Source: Chara braunii
Lineage: Eukaryota > Streptophyta > Charophyceae > Charales > Characeae
Length of the DNA: 33,286 nucleotides
Assembly (NCBI GenBank): GCA_003427395.1
Contig: BFEA01000352.1
Span: forward strand, 608,912-642,197
Reading direction: 5' to 3'
The notes under the pieces are model-generated. The model was not told the DNA's origin. It saw nothing but the letters and a program-made list of their open reading frames with translations, and searched no databases. The translations under genes were made by a program, and so were the position numbers. Positions 1-9,073 of this stretch are shown here, one piece after another. Within the stretch, counting starts at the first letter, position 1; every line of letters starts with the position of its first letter.

Positions 1-52
1 ACCCAGACCCCACCATCTCATGATTGTATGTGTGTGGAGTGATGCCAGGTAG

Positions 53-86
53 GTCAGTCTATGTGAGTCAGTCTATGTGAGTCAGT
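53..86. repeat. 14-bp tandem repeat, about 2.4 copies
   Basis: GTCAGTCTATGTGA occurs twice back to back and is followed by a third partial copy (GTCAGT). It lies just beyond the LINE-A coding end, in what would be its 3' UTR. No function is visible. Confidence 0.8.
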
Positions 87-115
87 TCGTTATAAGCCTT
101 CCACTGCATAAAAAC

Positions 116-1625
116 TCATCCTATATTGGTTGATTCTTGGTTCTGCCCATACTCATTGGAGTATGTAACACGGTCTCTGCAGAAACGGGATATAATCCTG
201 TTCATGTCCCCCCAAGTGTATGATTGATCAAGTCTGTCTTTAGCTGATTTCCATTGGGATGCAATTTCATGTTGGACCAATGTTCGCACTTGTTCCATAG
301 CTTCCTCGTCATCTACACGCGCCCTCTCTATCTCAAGGATACATTGTCTCCACCATATGGTCCATAGAATGCTTCGCCTACCCAATTTGAACATATTTTC
401 CACGAATGCATTTTCCGGGAGTTGAGGGAAATACCCTAAGAGTATGGCCCTCCAGTCCCAAGGCCATGCCGTGCCGGGAACAATATGTCTCCAGATCCGG
501 TCCCAGCTTCTCCATAGTAGTACTGACGCGGGACATTGGAGAAAGATGTGTTCAATGGTCTCCGCTCGTTTCATCCCGGGGAAGCCCTGAAGACATTTGT
601 GACACCATGGCAATGCTTTCCCTTGTTGCTCTAGATACGTGTGGTCTATCAGCCAGTCGTTGGTTGGTAGACATCTGTGTTCTATTTGCCATTGGAGGGT
701 CGAGATTTTGGCGGGTCTGCAGCTATAGTGGGCAAACCATCGGATAGGTTTGAGCAAGCCGCGGTCTATATTGAGATGACGATACCATCTGTCTTCCACT
801 TGGTCCCGCAGTCTGCGTTTAGGTCTGAGCATCCGGTAGGCTGATTTAGTTTTAAGGATAAGAAGTGTCAGCGTGTTTGCTTCTCCTCTCCTGGCCCGGT
901 TGTCTTGACTCCATCGCCACTCGTCTGGGTCTAATGGGAGGTCCTCGATCGGGATCATAGGGCGGTACGCCCTCTGGAGGCATCCCTCCTCCATGACCCT
1001 GATGCGGTACACCCCCTTTCGCTCTTTCCATGTGAAGGGTTGTTGATTCCACTGTAATTTATCGCCCTTTTGGGTGGAGAAGACTTCAAGTAGCACATGT
1101 GTTGGATTCGTAAGGTGCACACGCCCCACCTCCCTCTCAAGGTCAGGAATCCCCACCCAATCTCCTTCCTTTATGCAGGGGCCTTTTATGAGGGTGGTGT
1201 ACCAATGAAGTGGGAAGCTCTCAATAAGCTCGTTGAATGCTTCCTCGGTGTGGTGACAATACCACAACCAAGTGCGTATCCTTTCTATGCTCTTCCAGCT
1301 TCCCGTCTCTTTATCCCGAAGCTCCCCAACCCTTCGCAACCCATGTCTCACCCAACCTTTCCACGGGGCATTCGAGCTGTTCCGCACACGCCCCCTAAAG
1401 TCTGTTATTAGGCGGTTGCCGAAAAGGGGTTGCCTGAATATTTCTTCCCACCTTTCTGGTACTGGTCGCAGTGGGGGAAGGAGTTTCCTCCATGTGCGTA
1501 TAAGGCGCACCCACTGTCTATCGGTTGGGTCCCCGTTACTATATTTCCTTGGTATCCTCCAGTACCTATCTTCAAGCCATATATATGGGTCAATCTCTGG
1601 TGGGGTTTTTGGGGCCAGGTCAAAA
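116..1625 (-). pseudogene. LINE-A C-terminal region with zf-RVT zinc finger
   Basis: The longest open stretch of LINE-A. It opens with Trp-rich PYIWLEDRYWRIPRKY, then RLIRTWRKLLPP and RQPLFGNRLI, which recur in LINE-B. About two thirds along is the zf-RVT finger: ISTLQWQIEHRCLPTNDWL, then CHKC, then TIEHIFLQC, so all four ligands (C-x2-C...H-x4-C) are present. The finger is thought to bind nucleic acid during target-primed reverse transcription. After it comes SILWTIWWRQ, the usual LW.iW..R tail. The stop is at 116-118. The start is not a real initiation codon: the frame is open to about 1625 and joins the previous frame by a shift. Confidence 0.85.
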
Positions 1626-2070
1626 ATTTGTGCCAGGGCGGGTCTACAATCCCAAGTCCTCCTCTACTTTTGGGTTGAATGACAGAGTCCCATGCCACCC
1701 GGCTTATGGCATGAGCTTTGTTACTGTCGCCTCTCCAGAGGAAAGCCGCCAGCTGCTGTTTTTGTGCCTTAAGGCCTCCTTCACTTAGGGGCCATAGGAT
1801 GGCCTTATACCAGGGAGTGGCCAGGACCACGTTATTGATGACAAGTGCCCACCCAAAGATCAAAGTACGTTTGTTGTTCCATTTCTCCACTTTGGTCTGC
1901 GTCGGTCCGGCCAACCATTCGTCATTCGATGCTGGTTTCCCATTTGCGGTGACTAATGCCCCCAAGATTCTCAGGGGATCGTCATGGGGGATCCATGTGA
2001 TTTGTGGGTGTTCCGGGGGTCTTCCTCCTTGGTGATGCATCCACCACCCTACAGAGTCTTTTGTCCCCAA
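1408..2070 (-). pseudogene. LINE-A region after RT (thumb/connection)
   Basis: Residues here match the L1 segment after RT. ILGALVTANGKPASND is the 'yLG..i' region. KVEKWNNKRTLIFGWALVIN resembles W..r.LSl.GRi..ik.vl. AFLWRGDSNKAHAISRVAWD resembles fLW.g......v.W..v. SRGGLGIVDP resembles .GGLGi.d. The function is structural. Coding follows this frame from about 2070 down to about 1625; below that the true reading passes to the frame of the next entry, so the tail of this ORF is a shadow. A frameshift separates the two. Confidence 0.8.
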
Positions 2071-2480
2071 TTCACCGACGTATCTGATAGCTGACAGAAT
2101 TTGTCCATAAGCCGCTGGATTTCTTCCATATTGGATTTTGTCGCTTCTGTCATTATCATAAGATCGTTTGCGGACAGGGAGCAGATTGGGATCGCCTCCT
2201 CGGGGATATTAAATATCTTAATGCGAGTAAGGTCTTTGTTTTGACGAAGGTTAGCAGACAATGCTTCCATTATCACCAGGAAGAGATAGGGGGCAATGGG
2301 GTCCCCCTGCCTCACTGATCGTTGGAGTTCGAAGGGCGGTGCTACTGACCCGTTAACCTGAACACAGGTGGAGGCATGGTTATGGAGGATTCCGATCCAG
2401 CGCCGGAAGGTAGGTCTGAAGTTCATTTTTTCCAAACATCTGTCTAAAAAGTATAGTCTCGTGGTCATAGGCTTTTTCAA
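2049..2480 (-). pseudogene. LINE-A reverse transcriptase palm, catalytic motif SAND
   Basis: This continues the RT palm. SVRQGDPIAPYLFLVIMEAL is the highly conserved RQGDPlsPyLF motif. The catalytic box follows at about 2162-2179 and should read Y/F-A-D-D, but here it reads S-A-N-D: the aromatic residue is Ser and the first Asp is Asn, so metal binding is lost. Upstream the frame starts at the EKAYD-like motif of the palm and lacks a clean first Asp. The frame changes before 2515 and again near 2060. It is an inactive fossil of the polymerase core. Confidence 0.85.
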
Positions 2481-2514
2481 AGTCTATGAAAATAATGGCC
2501 GCATTGGCCCAGTT

Positions 2515-2973
2515 TCATCGCGCTAGTTGGACCACGTCGTTGACTAGCAGGATGTTCTCTTGTATGTTCCTACCGGACATAAATCCTGTTTGTGCTGGGT
2601 GTATGACGTCCTCCAGGACTGATGCCATACGGTTGGCCAGTGCCTTTGAAACCATTTTATAGAAGACTGTGAGCAGTGTTATAGGTCTGTAATTTTTTAT
2701 GTTCATTTTATCATCTTTTTTATATAGAAGAGATAGCACGCCTTTCCCTACAGTTTCCCCCATTTCCCCGGCCTCCCATACGTCCTGATAATATTCCCGC
2801 AGATCGGTACTTAGATCTGTCCATGTGGCTTCCCAAAATTCCTTGGGAAAGTCGTCTATGCTAGGAGTTTTCTCTTTCTTCATTTGGAAGAGTGCTGACC
2901 ATACCTCGTCTTTCATTAGTTCTCTCTCCAGCTTGTCACGCTGTTGTGAGGATATGTGCCGGTCCATTGGCAA
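2515..2973 (-). pseudogene. LINE-A reverse transcriptase, fingers and early palm
   Basis: This frame encodes about 150 residues with the start of an L1-type RT: KTPSIDDFPKEFW (family form K.PG.DG...EFW), then LLYKKDDKMNIKNYRPITLL (fingers) and HPAQTGFMSGRNIQENILL (family form QtGFv.GR.I.dNi). These segments bind template and incoming nucleotide. The frame ends at VNDVVQLAR, just before the motif with the first catalytic Asp, and the ORF continues in another frame at 2480. The apparent ATG is not a real start, because the domain continues upstream. Certain as LINE RT, dead as a gene. Confidence 0.85.
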
Positions 2974-3166
2974 CAGGAAGTTATGTATCTCTCTGATTCT
3001 ATCTTCATTTTTGTGGGGATGGGATCTGGGACGTGTATAACTGTTTAAAGAACTTTCTGGCGATCAGTGTGCAATGTGCTGTATCAGTGGCGATGATGCT
3101 ACTATCATCTGGGTCGAGGAAGGCCTCGATGACCGTCCTACGTGTACACCCTGCAGACTCATCTAG
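2974..3166 (-). pseudogene. LINE-A pre-RT segment (degraded)
   Basis: On the minus strand below about 3166, one frame reads an Asp/Ser-rich stretch followed by RKFFKQLYTS. This resembles the FF/FY..LYT signature that precedes RT in L1-type ORF2. A TGA stop follows within a few codons, and the next segment (2515-2973) is in another frame. The assignment rests on this short motif and on its correct position upstream of the RT fingers. The far end meets Gypsy-1 coding sequence read on the other strand, which marks the junction. Confidence 0.5.
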
Positions 3167-3363
3167 ACCAAACTATGCTCTGTACGTTGGATGTGTCTGA
3201 GGCCTTAGAAGCTTTAGAAAGTGAGTGGTCAAGCAAGGACCCTCGTGAATCTTGGGTGGCACTAAGTAGAGGTCCTAGAGGGGAACATTTCGTCGTGGAA
3301 GTTGTTGTAGGAGGCCGCAAATGTGGTGCCTTCGAGACATCGGCTCCACGCGGAATTACATAA
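3142..3363 (+). pseudogene. Gypsy-1 protease, N-terminal side
   Basis: This frame reads LDQTMLCTLDVSEALEALES and then a VVEVVVGGRKCGAF strand leading into the active-site Asp. The equivalent in Gypsy-3 (27292-27645) is VGALIDSGATRSYIS, so the catalytic Asp should come right after GAF. Here the frame slips by one base at about 3331-3336, so the DxG motif lies in the frame of the next entry. The first residues overlap the LINE-A junction and may not belong to the element. Confidence 0.75.
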
Positions 3364-4706
3364 GTCGTGACTGTTTGGAAAGGTTGCGCCTAGAGGACCG
3401 GGTACAGCACCTTAGTAGACTTGAAACATCTACTTTGGCCAACAAGGAGCGCATGGTAGTGTCAGACTATGTCAAGGATGTAGTGTGCACCTTCTCCTAT
3501 GGAGGAGGGGAACTTAATCACAAGATTTCGTTCCTGGTTAGTGACGACTTACCGTTCGATATGCTGTTAGGAATGTACTACCTTGAGGCTGCCAAGCCCC
3601 TGTTTGACTGGGACAAGAAGGTGCTCAAGCATGAGTTACCTGATGGGAGGACCGTGAGACTGGCCAAGTACAAGGCTAGTAGGTTGTTAGACTCCTACGG
3701 GTGCTTGAGTGCATCAGCGTTTTACAACTACTATAAACAGAAGCGAGAGGAGGGTATGTACCTCGTCTATGTCTCTGAGAAAGGGGAGGCCATTAAAACA
3801 CCCCCGGAGATAGAGAACGTCGTTACTAAGTTCCCTAATCTGTTCGAGGAGCCCACAGGAGTCGTAGACAGGGAGATTGTCCACGCCATAGAAATAATTC
3901 CAGGGAGTAAAACCCCAAAGGGAAGGATCTATAGGATGGCTCCGGCCGAGTTGGACGAACTCCGGCGACAACTGAAAGAGCTGACAGAAAAGGGTTGGAT
4001 ACGGCCTAGTACTTCCCCCTTCGGATCTCCAGTGCTGTTTGTATCGAAGAAGGGGGGGTCATTGAGGATGTGCATTGATTACAAAGGCCTCAATGCCATC
4101 ACTGTGAAGAACGTTGAGCCTCTACCTCGCATAAACGACCTATTGGATAGGGTGCAGGGATGTAAGTACTATAGCAAGATAGACTTAAAATCCAGCTACC
4201 ATCAGATTGCCATAAGACCTGAGGATCAACACAAAACTGCGTTTCAAACCAGATACGGTCTGTACGAGTTTGTGGTGATGCCCTTTGGCCTTTGCAATGC
4301 GCCGGGTACATTCCAGCACGCCATGAATAGGATCTTCCATGACTACTTAGATAAGTTTGTCGTCGTGTACCTTGACCATATTCTTATCTTTAGTAAGTCT
4401 GTCGAGGAGCATGCACAACACTTAGAAACTGTACTGTCACTCCTGCGACAACACAAGTATAAGGTCAACCTAGAGAAATGTGAGTTTGGACACACTAAGA
4501 TCTTATACTTGGGTCATGAAGTATCCGCGACGGGGATTAGGCCAGAAGATGCGAAGGTGGCTACTATAAGGGACTATCCACGACCTCAGACAGTGCCTGA
4601 GGTCAGATCTTTCTTAGGAATGTGCGGTTACTGTAGAAACTTCGTAAAGAATTACTCTGCAATCGCCTCTCCTTTGATTGATCTCACTCGACTTGACACA
4701 CCGTGA
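3321..4706 (+). pseudogene. Gypsy-1 pol part 1: protease active site and reverse transcriptase
   Basis: Residues 6-14 read DIGSTRNYI, the aspartic protease active site (family D-T/S-G-A/S; the middle residue is Ile here). FDMLLGMYYLEAAKPLFDW near residues 75-93 is the protease C-terminal ILG motif. RT follows: KGWIRPSTSPFGSPVLFVSK, then RMCIDYKGLN, YYSKIDLKSSYHQI with its catalytic Asp, FVVMPFGLCNAPGTFQ, then YLDH at residues 350-353 (4368-4379) where YLDD is expected. Loss of the last Asp should abolish polymerase activity. LYLGHEVSATGIRP and the thumb follow. The frame stops at TGA 4704-4706, and downstream codons continue in the same frame to RNase H. Confidence 0.9.
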
Positions 4707-4742
4707 GACTGGAGTGATGAGTGCGAGGCCGCTTTCAAACGA

Positions 4743-6278
4743 TTGAAGCATGCACTCATGAATCATGAGGTTATCATGGTGCCCGATCCTCAGAAGCCTT
4801 TCATTGTGACCACTGACGCAAGCCAATATGGCATTGGCACAGTGCTGGCTCAGCAGGATGGGAAGAAGTTGAGACCGATTGAGTATATGAGAAAGAAAAT
4901 GCCATCAAAGAAACTGGCAAAATCCACCTACGAAAGGGAACTATATGCCCTCTACAAGGCACTCGTCCATTGGAGGCACTTTCTGTTGGGGCGGTTTCTC
5001 TACTCGAGAACTGACCGTCAAACCCTCAAATGGATCAAGACTCAACCGACTCTTTCTGATGCACTCAAACGCTGGATTGAGGTAATAGATCAGTATGACT
5101 TCAAACTGGAGTATCTGAAGGGAGAGTACAATAAGGTTGCAGATGCGCTGTCACATAGGGCAGACCACCTAGGGGCACTAGTTTCCGAATTTGGCGTATC
5201 TGAAGAAGTAACTCAATCGTTGGTGGGACCCTATCAGGAAGACCCTATCACGATGGACATCATACGCAAACTACAGGCAAAAGATAAGGCCACAGAAGAT
5301 GAGTTTGTGATGGTGGACGGGTTACTCTTTCTTGATAAGGCCGGGTTTAAAAGATTAGTTATTCCATCTAGTGAACGTTTGCGTAGTTTATTTTTAGGGG
5401 AATGTCATTACGCAATAGGACACTTTGGCTACAAGAAGACAAGCGTTAATCTGATACAACGATTCTGGTGGCCCGGTATGCTAGATGATGCAAAGAAATA
5501 TGTGGAGACCTGTCAGGTCTGTCAGCGGGACAAGCCGCGAACTCAAGCACCACTTGGGTTGCTGAAGCCCTTACCTATCCCCGCTGGTCCGGGACAGAGT
5601 GTTTCCATGGATTTCATGGACATATTGGTAACCAACAGAAGTGGCAAGAGGCACATCTTTGTCATCATAGACCGATTCACCAAGTATGCTAGACTAATTG
5701 CCATGCCAGAGACGGCGAGAACTGAACACGTCATCAAGTTGTTTATGGACAACCGGGTGCGTGATTTTAGACTGCCAAAGTCAATCGTTAGTGACAGAGA
5801 TGTCCGCTTTACAAGTGAGTTGTGGAAGAAGACTGCTGAGCAATTGGGCTGTCAACTTCAGATGACCTCCGGGAATCATCCCGAAGCCAACGGGCAGGCC
5901 GAGCAGATGAGCAGAGTTGTACAACACCTGCTAAGGCATTACATCAAGCCCAACCAGGATGATTGGGATGAGAAATTGCCTCTCATCGCCAGCCTGTACA
6001 ACAACGTTGTGCACAGCAGTACCAGCGTCAGTCCTAATCAGCTGCACTTGGGATGGAAGCCAACATCAGCTCTGGACTTCCTCCTACCTGAAAACCGACC
6101 TGCTGCAACCCCTGGTTCAATAGAATATGGGGTGCAGTATGAGAAACTGCTGCAGCAAGTTGTCGAGCACATTAAGAAGTCTCAGGAAGCAATGACTGCC
6201 TCTGAGAACAAACACCGTCGACAGTCCACATTTCAGGTAGGGGAACGTGTCTGGGTGAAGGCTAGTGAGCTAGGATAG
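4743..6278 (+). pseudogene. Gypsy-1 pol part 2: RNase H and integrase
   Basis: This is in frame with the preceding ORF after its TGA. RNase H: FIVTTDASQYGIG (first Asp), STYERELYALY (Glu), TDRQTLKW (third Asp; family TDH) and VADALSHRAD (fourth Asp). Integrase HHCC zinc finger: CHYAIGHFGYKKT, then CQVCQRDK. Catalytic core: SMDFMDIL (D), IVSDRDVRFTSELW (D) and HPEANGQAEQMSR (E), so the DDE triad is intact. The integrase C-terminal domain begins with FQVGERVWVKASELG and is cut by TAG at 6276-6278. The enzymes would degrade the RNA of the hybrid and insert the cDNA into chromatin. Confidence 0.92.
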
Positions 6279-6302
6279 GAATTCGCCATCTCTAGAAAAC
6301 TA

Positions 6303-6719
6303 ATGCCACTGTACTTCGGTCCTTGGGAAGTTTTAGACATAGTTGGGGATGATTTGGATGACCCTTCCTATGTTATCCGTATCCCTGGTCACCTGTGCAC
6401 TTACCCAGTTTTTCACGCCTCAAAGCTTGCACCTTTCGCTGAGACAGATCAATTTTCTTCACGGAGATCAATGCTGCCCCCAACCATGGATGGCCACGTG
6501 GACATCGACGACATTCTGGAACACAGAGACATGACTGTTCCAAGACCTCTGGGCCGAGGAAGACCTCCTAAACCCAGAAGAGAATACAGAGTCAGATTCA
6601 GGCATCACACAAATCCGAAAGAAGATCGATGGTTCACCGGAGAGGAACTGGTTGAAACAACTCCTCAGGTGGTCGCTGAATCTGAACGACAGCTAAAGGG
6701 GAAGGCACCTGCGAAGTAA
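6303..6719 (+). pseudogene. Gypsy-1 pol part 3: integrase C-terminus with chromodomain-like tail
   Basis: Same frame as the previous ORF, after one TAG. LYFGPWEVLDIVGDD and PVFHASKLAPF are the GPF/Y-type module of the integrase C-terminal domain. HVDIDDILEHRD, then EYRVRFRHHTNPKEDRWFTG, then EELVETTPQVVAE has the plan of a chromodomain (v..Il..R....eY.Vkw......tW....L). In chromoviruses this module guides integration to marked chromatin. Aromatic-cage residues are only partly kept. A Lys-rich end (KGKAPAK) precedes TAA at 6717-6719. The 3' LTR begins 37 bp later. Confidence 0.85.
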
Positions 6720-6743
6720 GCATCTCAGCAGACTTTCGAAGCC

Positions 6744-6756
6744 AAGGGGGATGGAA
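6744..6756 (+). promoter_or_regulatory. Gypsy-1 polypurine tract
   Basis: AAGGGGGATGGAA lies directly before the LTR start TGTGAGG and is the primer site for plus-strand DNA synthesis. Gypsy-2 has the related GATGGAA immediately before its 3' LTR. Confidence 0.75.
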
Positions 6757-7804
6757 TGTGAGGATTGCGCCCTCAAAAGGGGCCTTGCCGTGATGTACAT
6801 GTTCTGGGCCAAGGCCCCCAGCAAGCCTCGTGCCCGCCCTAAGTGAAGGCGGGCCAGCAAATCAACGAGAGCCCCTTTGTTCAACATTTCACGAAGTGGG
6901 GTCCATACAGTTGCCGCACGCCAGTCGGTTGGAGTGCACCGAGTACCAGATTCTCTGCAAATGCAAAAGGACCAGGGCCCCAAAATTGGTTAGGCTCTGG
7001 GCGCATAAACGTGAGGCCGACATTGCATGCTGGACATAGACGCCGAAAATGCTAATGGGAAACCGGTTCACTATCTGAACCTGGACGCAGGTCTTGATGA
7101 AAGAGGCGCAACTGTATTACGGGGCCCCCAACTGCACTAGGCCTGGGTACACGTACTGGGGCCCAGCCGCAGGCTCAAGGGAGGCTTCCCACACGCAATA
7201 CTGGCATGTAGGCAAAGCAAGAGGGAAGGCGGGGATCTTGGCCATTGCGAGCAAGGCCGGCACGCTGTTGCATTGCGGGGTGTTGCGCTGCGCTAGGCTG
7301 AGTGAAGGCAGGCTGGCCCTAAGCGGTAGAGCGCAGCCTGGGCGCAGGGCGCTGGCAGCCATAGCCAGACTGCATGAGGGCGCTGGAGCAGGCGAGGGCG
7401 AAGGTGGTTCTTTGGGAGGTGAAGGGCGCTGTGTGGGATAACAAGGGAGAGTGAGGGACAAGAGAGAGTGACCTACCTGGAAGAAGAGGAGGTCGGCATT
7501 GGTGTTGACGTAATCACTAGCTGGTCGTCAAGTTGCCTGGTTGCTTCCATGATTGTAGTTGTAGGATAGGTTGTAGAGTAGATAGGGCGCCCCTGGCGCC
7601 ATTCAAGAGAGAGGGCTACTTCGAGTTATGTTGTTGGTGTTGCCTGATTGGGCTTGGACATTGACTCACGACTTTTGCTGTATCGTTCTCAAATGGAAGA
7701 TTGCTCGGTTCCAATGTGTTATCTGGTCTTGCTTAGACTACCTGGACTTCAGTGTGATTTGCTATTGGGATTTCTTTGCGTCGTCCACATTCATGTTCCT
7801 TACA
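6757..7804 (+). repeat. Gypsy-1 3' LTR (LTR family I)
   Basis: The LTR starts TGTGAGGATTGCGCCC after the polypurine tract and ends TTCCTTACA at 7804, giving TG...CA ends and 1,048 bp. The boundaries are fixed by comparison with the minus-strand copy at 19703-20803, which starts TGTGAGGAACAAGCCC and ends TTCCTTGCA. Shared blocks include GTTCTGGGCCAAGGCCC near the start and GGGCTTGGACATTG near the end. The middle is GC-rich and carries the GGCAGCCATAGCCAG box at about 7354-7368. Open frames inside it (for example 7094-7441 plus and 7117-7461 minus) have no recognisable protein. Confidence 0.85.
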
Positions 7805-7954
7805 CGAGTATTTCCGAGAAAATTTACGAAATGACTCATCGTACAATCCCGACTTTGAATGAAATATGAACTAACCTAATTTCGAAACTAATTAGGCACA
7901 GGAGTTCAAAACGAAACACTTTCCTAACCCTGACTCGCTACTTTCGTACTTCCG

Positions 7955-8215
7955 TGGAATTCGCGGAGTGTTACGATTTTCAGAATTTTCAAAATTCGCG
8001 GAATTCCGAAATTTGCGAAATGTGCGGATTTCGTAGAACACCATATTCGCAAAATTTCCAAAACTCGCGGAATGCCGAAATTCGCAGAATTTTCGAAATT
8101 CGCGGATTTCGCGTGATGCCGAAATTTTCGAGATTCCGAATTGCGCGCAATTCGCGAATTTTTCGAAATTCTGAAGTTTTTGGCTGTCTCAAATCCGCGG
8201 AGTGGAAAATGCCGA
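7955..8215. repeat. Degenerate TTCG/CGAA repeat with about 10-bp spacing
   Basis: Variants of AATTCGCGGAATTCCGAAAT follow each other for about 260 bp, for example ATTCGCGGAATTCCG, AATTCGCAGAATTTTCG and CAATTCGCGAATTTTTCG. CG dinucleotides recur roughly every 8-12 bases, bracketed by A/T tracts. Many pieces are self-complementary, so both strands are open in short frames rich in Asn, Ser, Phe and Arg that do not look like real proteins. It is a decayed satellite or low-complexity array of unknown role. Confidence 0.7.
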
Positions 8216-8478
8216 AAGTGCAAACTTAGGAATTACTAACTTTCAACAGAAAAGAAGAAGGAAAAAAAAAAAAGAACGAAAAAGAATCTGCAATTTAGCA
8301 AAGCTTTAATCCCTTAAGGTGTTAATCCTGGTTAGGGTTAGAACGTTAATCGCGGATTAGTGCTAATTCGTGATTAGCGCAATTCTAGGGTTAGCATTAA
8401 GTAGGTCTAATCAAGGTGACAACTTTAGTAGAACAGAAAAAAAAAAATCCAGAAATTTGACGAATTCCTACTTCATTG

Positions 8479-8514
<36 letters not shown>
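8479..8514. repeat. (ATCA)n microsatellite
   Basis: About nine uninterrupted copies of the tetranucleotide ATCA, within the non-coding stretch left of the primer-binding site. Confidence 0.95.
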
Positions 8515-8515
<1 letters not shown>

Positions 8516-8559
8516 CCAAGTTGGTTTCTTGATTGGGCAGATCCTCTTTCGAGAGGTGT

Positions 8560-8571
8560 GCTTCGATACCA
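8560..8571 (-). promoter_or_regulatory. Mutated primer-binding site (initiator Met tRNA type)
   Basis: On the minus strand this reads TGGTATCGAAGC. The standard plant site complementary to the 3' end of initiator Met tRNA is TGGTATCAGAGC, and the intact form occurs at 17465-17476. Two bases are exchanged (AG to GA). It lies 6 bp inside the CA end of the LTR at 8578, the correct place for a minus-strand element. Confidence 0.6.
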
Positions 8572-8912
8572 AACTCTTGCATACCGAGATGGTACAGACC
8601 AGAACCAAGAACCGACCTCTCACAAATAGAACAGGATAGCATAGCGGAAGGCTGGATTACAAATGATCAAACCCAATCAATGTCGAAATGCAGACTAGAC
8701 ATACATCATCATCATCACACGGTGTGAATGGCCTGGCACTGCACGCCAGGACGAAGGTGTCAGGCCTAACTCATACACAAATGAGGAGGGGGAAGAGACG
8801 AAGGAGAAGGGGAAGAGATGAGAATGTCGTCAACTCAAATGTTGTTGATATCAATCCGAAACAGTCCCCCACAGGTTTCTGCCCAATATCGAGTCCAAAT
8901 CCCAAGTGTCGT

Positions 8913-8915
<3 letters not shown>

Positions 8916-8979
<64 letters not shown>
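8916..8979. repeat. (CT)n microsatellite in LTR family IV
   Basis: An uninterrupted 32-unit TC/CT dinucleotide run, which reads (GA)n in the sense of the LTR. A second short run is at 9053-9073. The homologous LTR at 33121-33172 has the same tract. Confidence 0.97.
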
Positions 8980-8983
<4 letters not shown>

Positions 8984-9052
8984 TCGAAGAAGGCAGAGCG
9001 CTGGGAGGGGAAGAAGGTGGTGGACTGGAGGAAGAAGAGGAAGAAGAAGGTA

Positions 9053-9073
9053 TCTCTCTCTCTCTCTCTCTCT
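9053..9073. repeat. Short (CT)n run
   Basis: About ten CT units just downstream of a GAAGAAGAGGAAG purine stretch. The same layout is seen near 33250. Confidence 0.9.

Larger units (their letters stand above)
1..3166 (-). mobile_element. LINE-A, 5'-truncated non-LTR retrotransposon
   Basis: Reading the minus strand from about 3166 down to 116 gives, in order, a pre-RT segment, RT fingers and palm, a connection region and a C-terminal zf-RVT zinc finger. This is the order of ORF2 in plant-type L1 LINEs. No endonuclease domain or ORF1 is present, so the copy is 5'-truncated, as is common after incomplete target-primed reverse transcription. Its 5' end abuts the truncated 5' side of Gypsy-1 near 3142-3166, and LINE-A may have inserted into that element. 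The poly(A) tail must lie left of position 1, so the target duplication cannot be tested here. Several frameshifts and a stop make it inactive. The boundary is uncertain by about 30 bp. Confidence 0.85.
3142..7804 (+). mobile_element. Gypsy-1: 5'-truncated Ty3/Gypsy chromovirus-like element
   Basis: Domains in order on the plus strand are protease, RT, RNase H, integrase, chromodomain-like tail, polypurine tract and 3' LTR, which is the Ty3/Gypsy order. Gag, the primer-binding site and the 5' LTR are missing because the left side is replaced by LINE-A. From 3321 to 6719 the pol frame is continuous except for TGA at 4704-4706 and TAG at 6276-6278, plus one shift near 3331-3336. It is therefore the least decayed coding element here. 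RT has YLDH instead of YLDD, so it could not be autonomous even if the stops were read through. Confidence 0.9.
7805..8559 (-). other. A/T-rich non-coding stretch, probable leader of a lost minus-strand element
   Basis: It lies between the Gypsy-1 3' LTR and the primer-binding site at 8560. Its position downstream (minus strand) of that site suggests it is the 5' leader of the LTR family IV element. It holds the TTCG/CGAA repeat (7955-8215), short A runs, TTAAT/ATTAA-rich DNA near 8310-8400 and an AATC microsatellite. I find no protein domain in any frame. It could instead be pre-existing DNA invaded by Gypsy-1. Confidence 0.4.

Noticed and set aside
8330-8341. GGTTAGGGTTAG, telomere-like
   Set aside because: Only two units in a TTAAT-rich stretch; not an array and not the usual plant TTTAGGG.
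8700-8720. Run of His codons (CATCATCATCATCAC), like a His-tag
   Set aside because: It is a short trinucleotide run in LTR family IV; the homologous site near 32900 reads CATCATGCCCATCAC. No gene or vector sequence is near.
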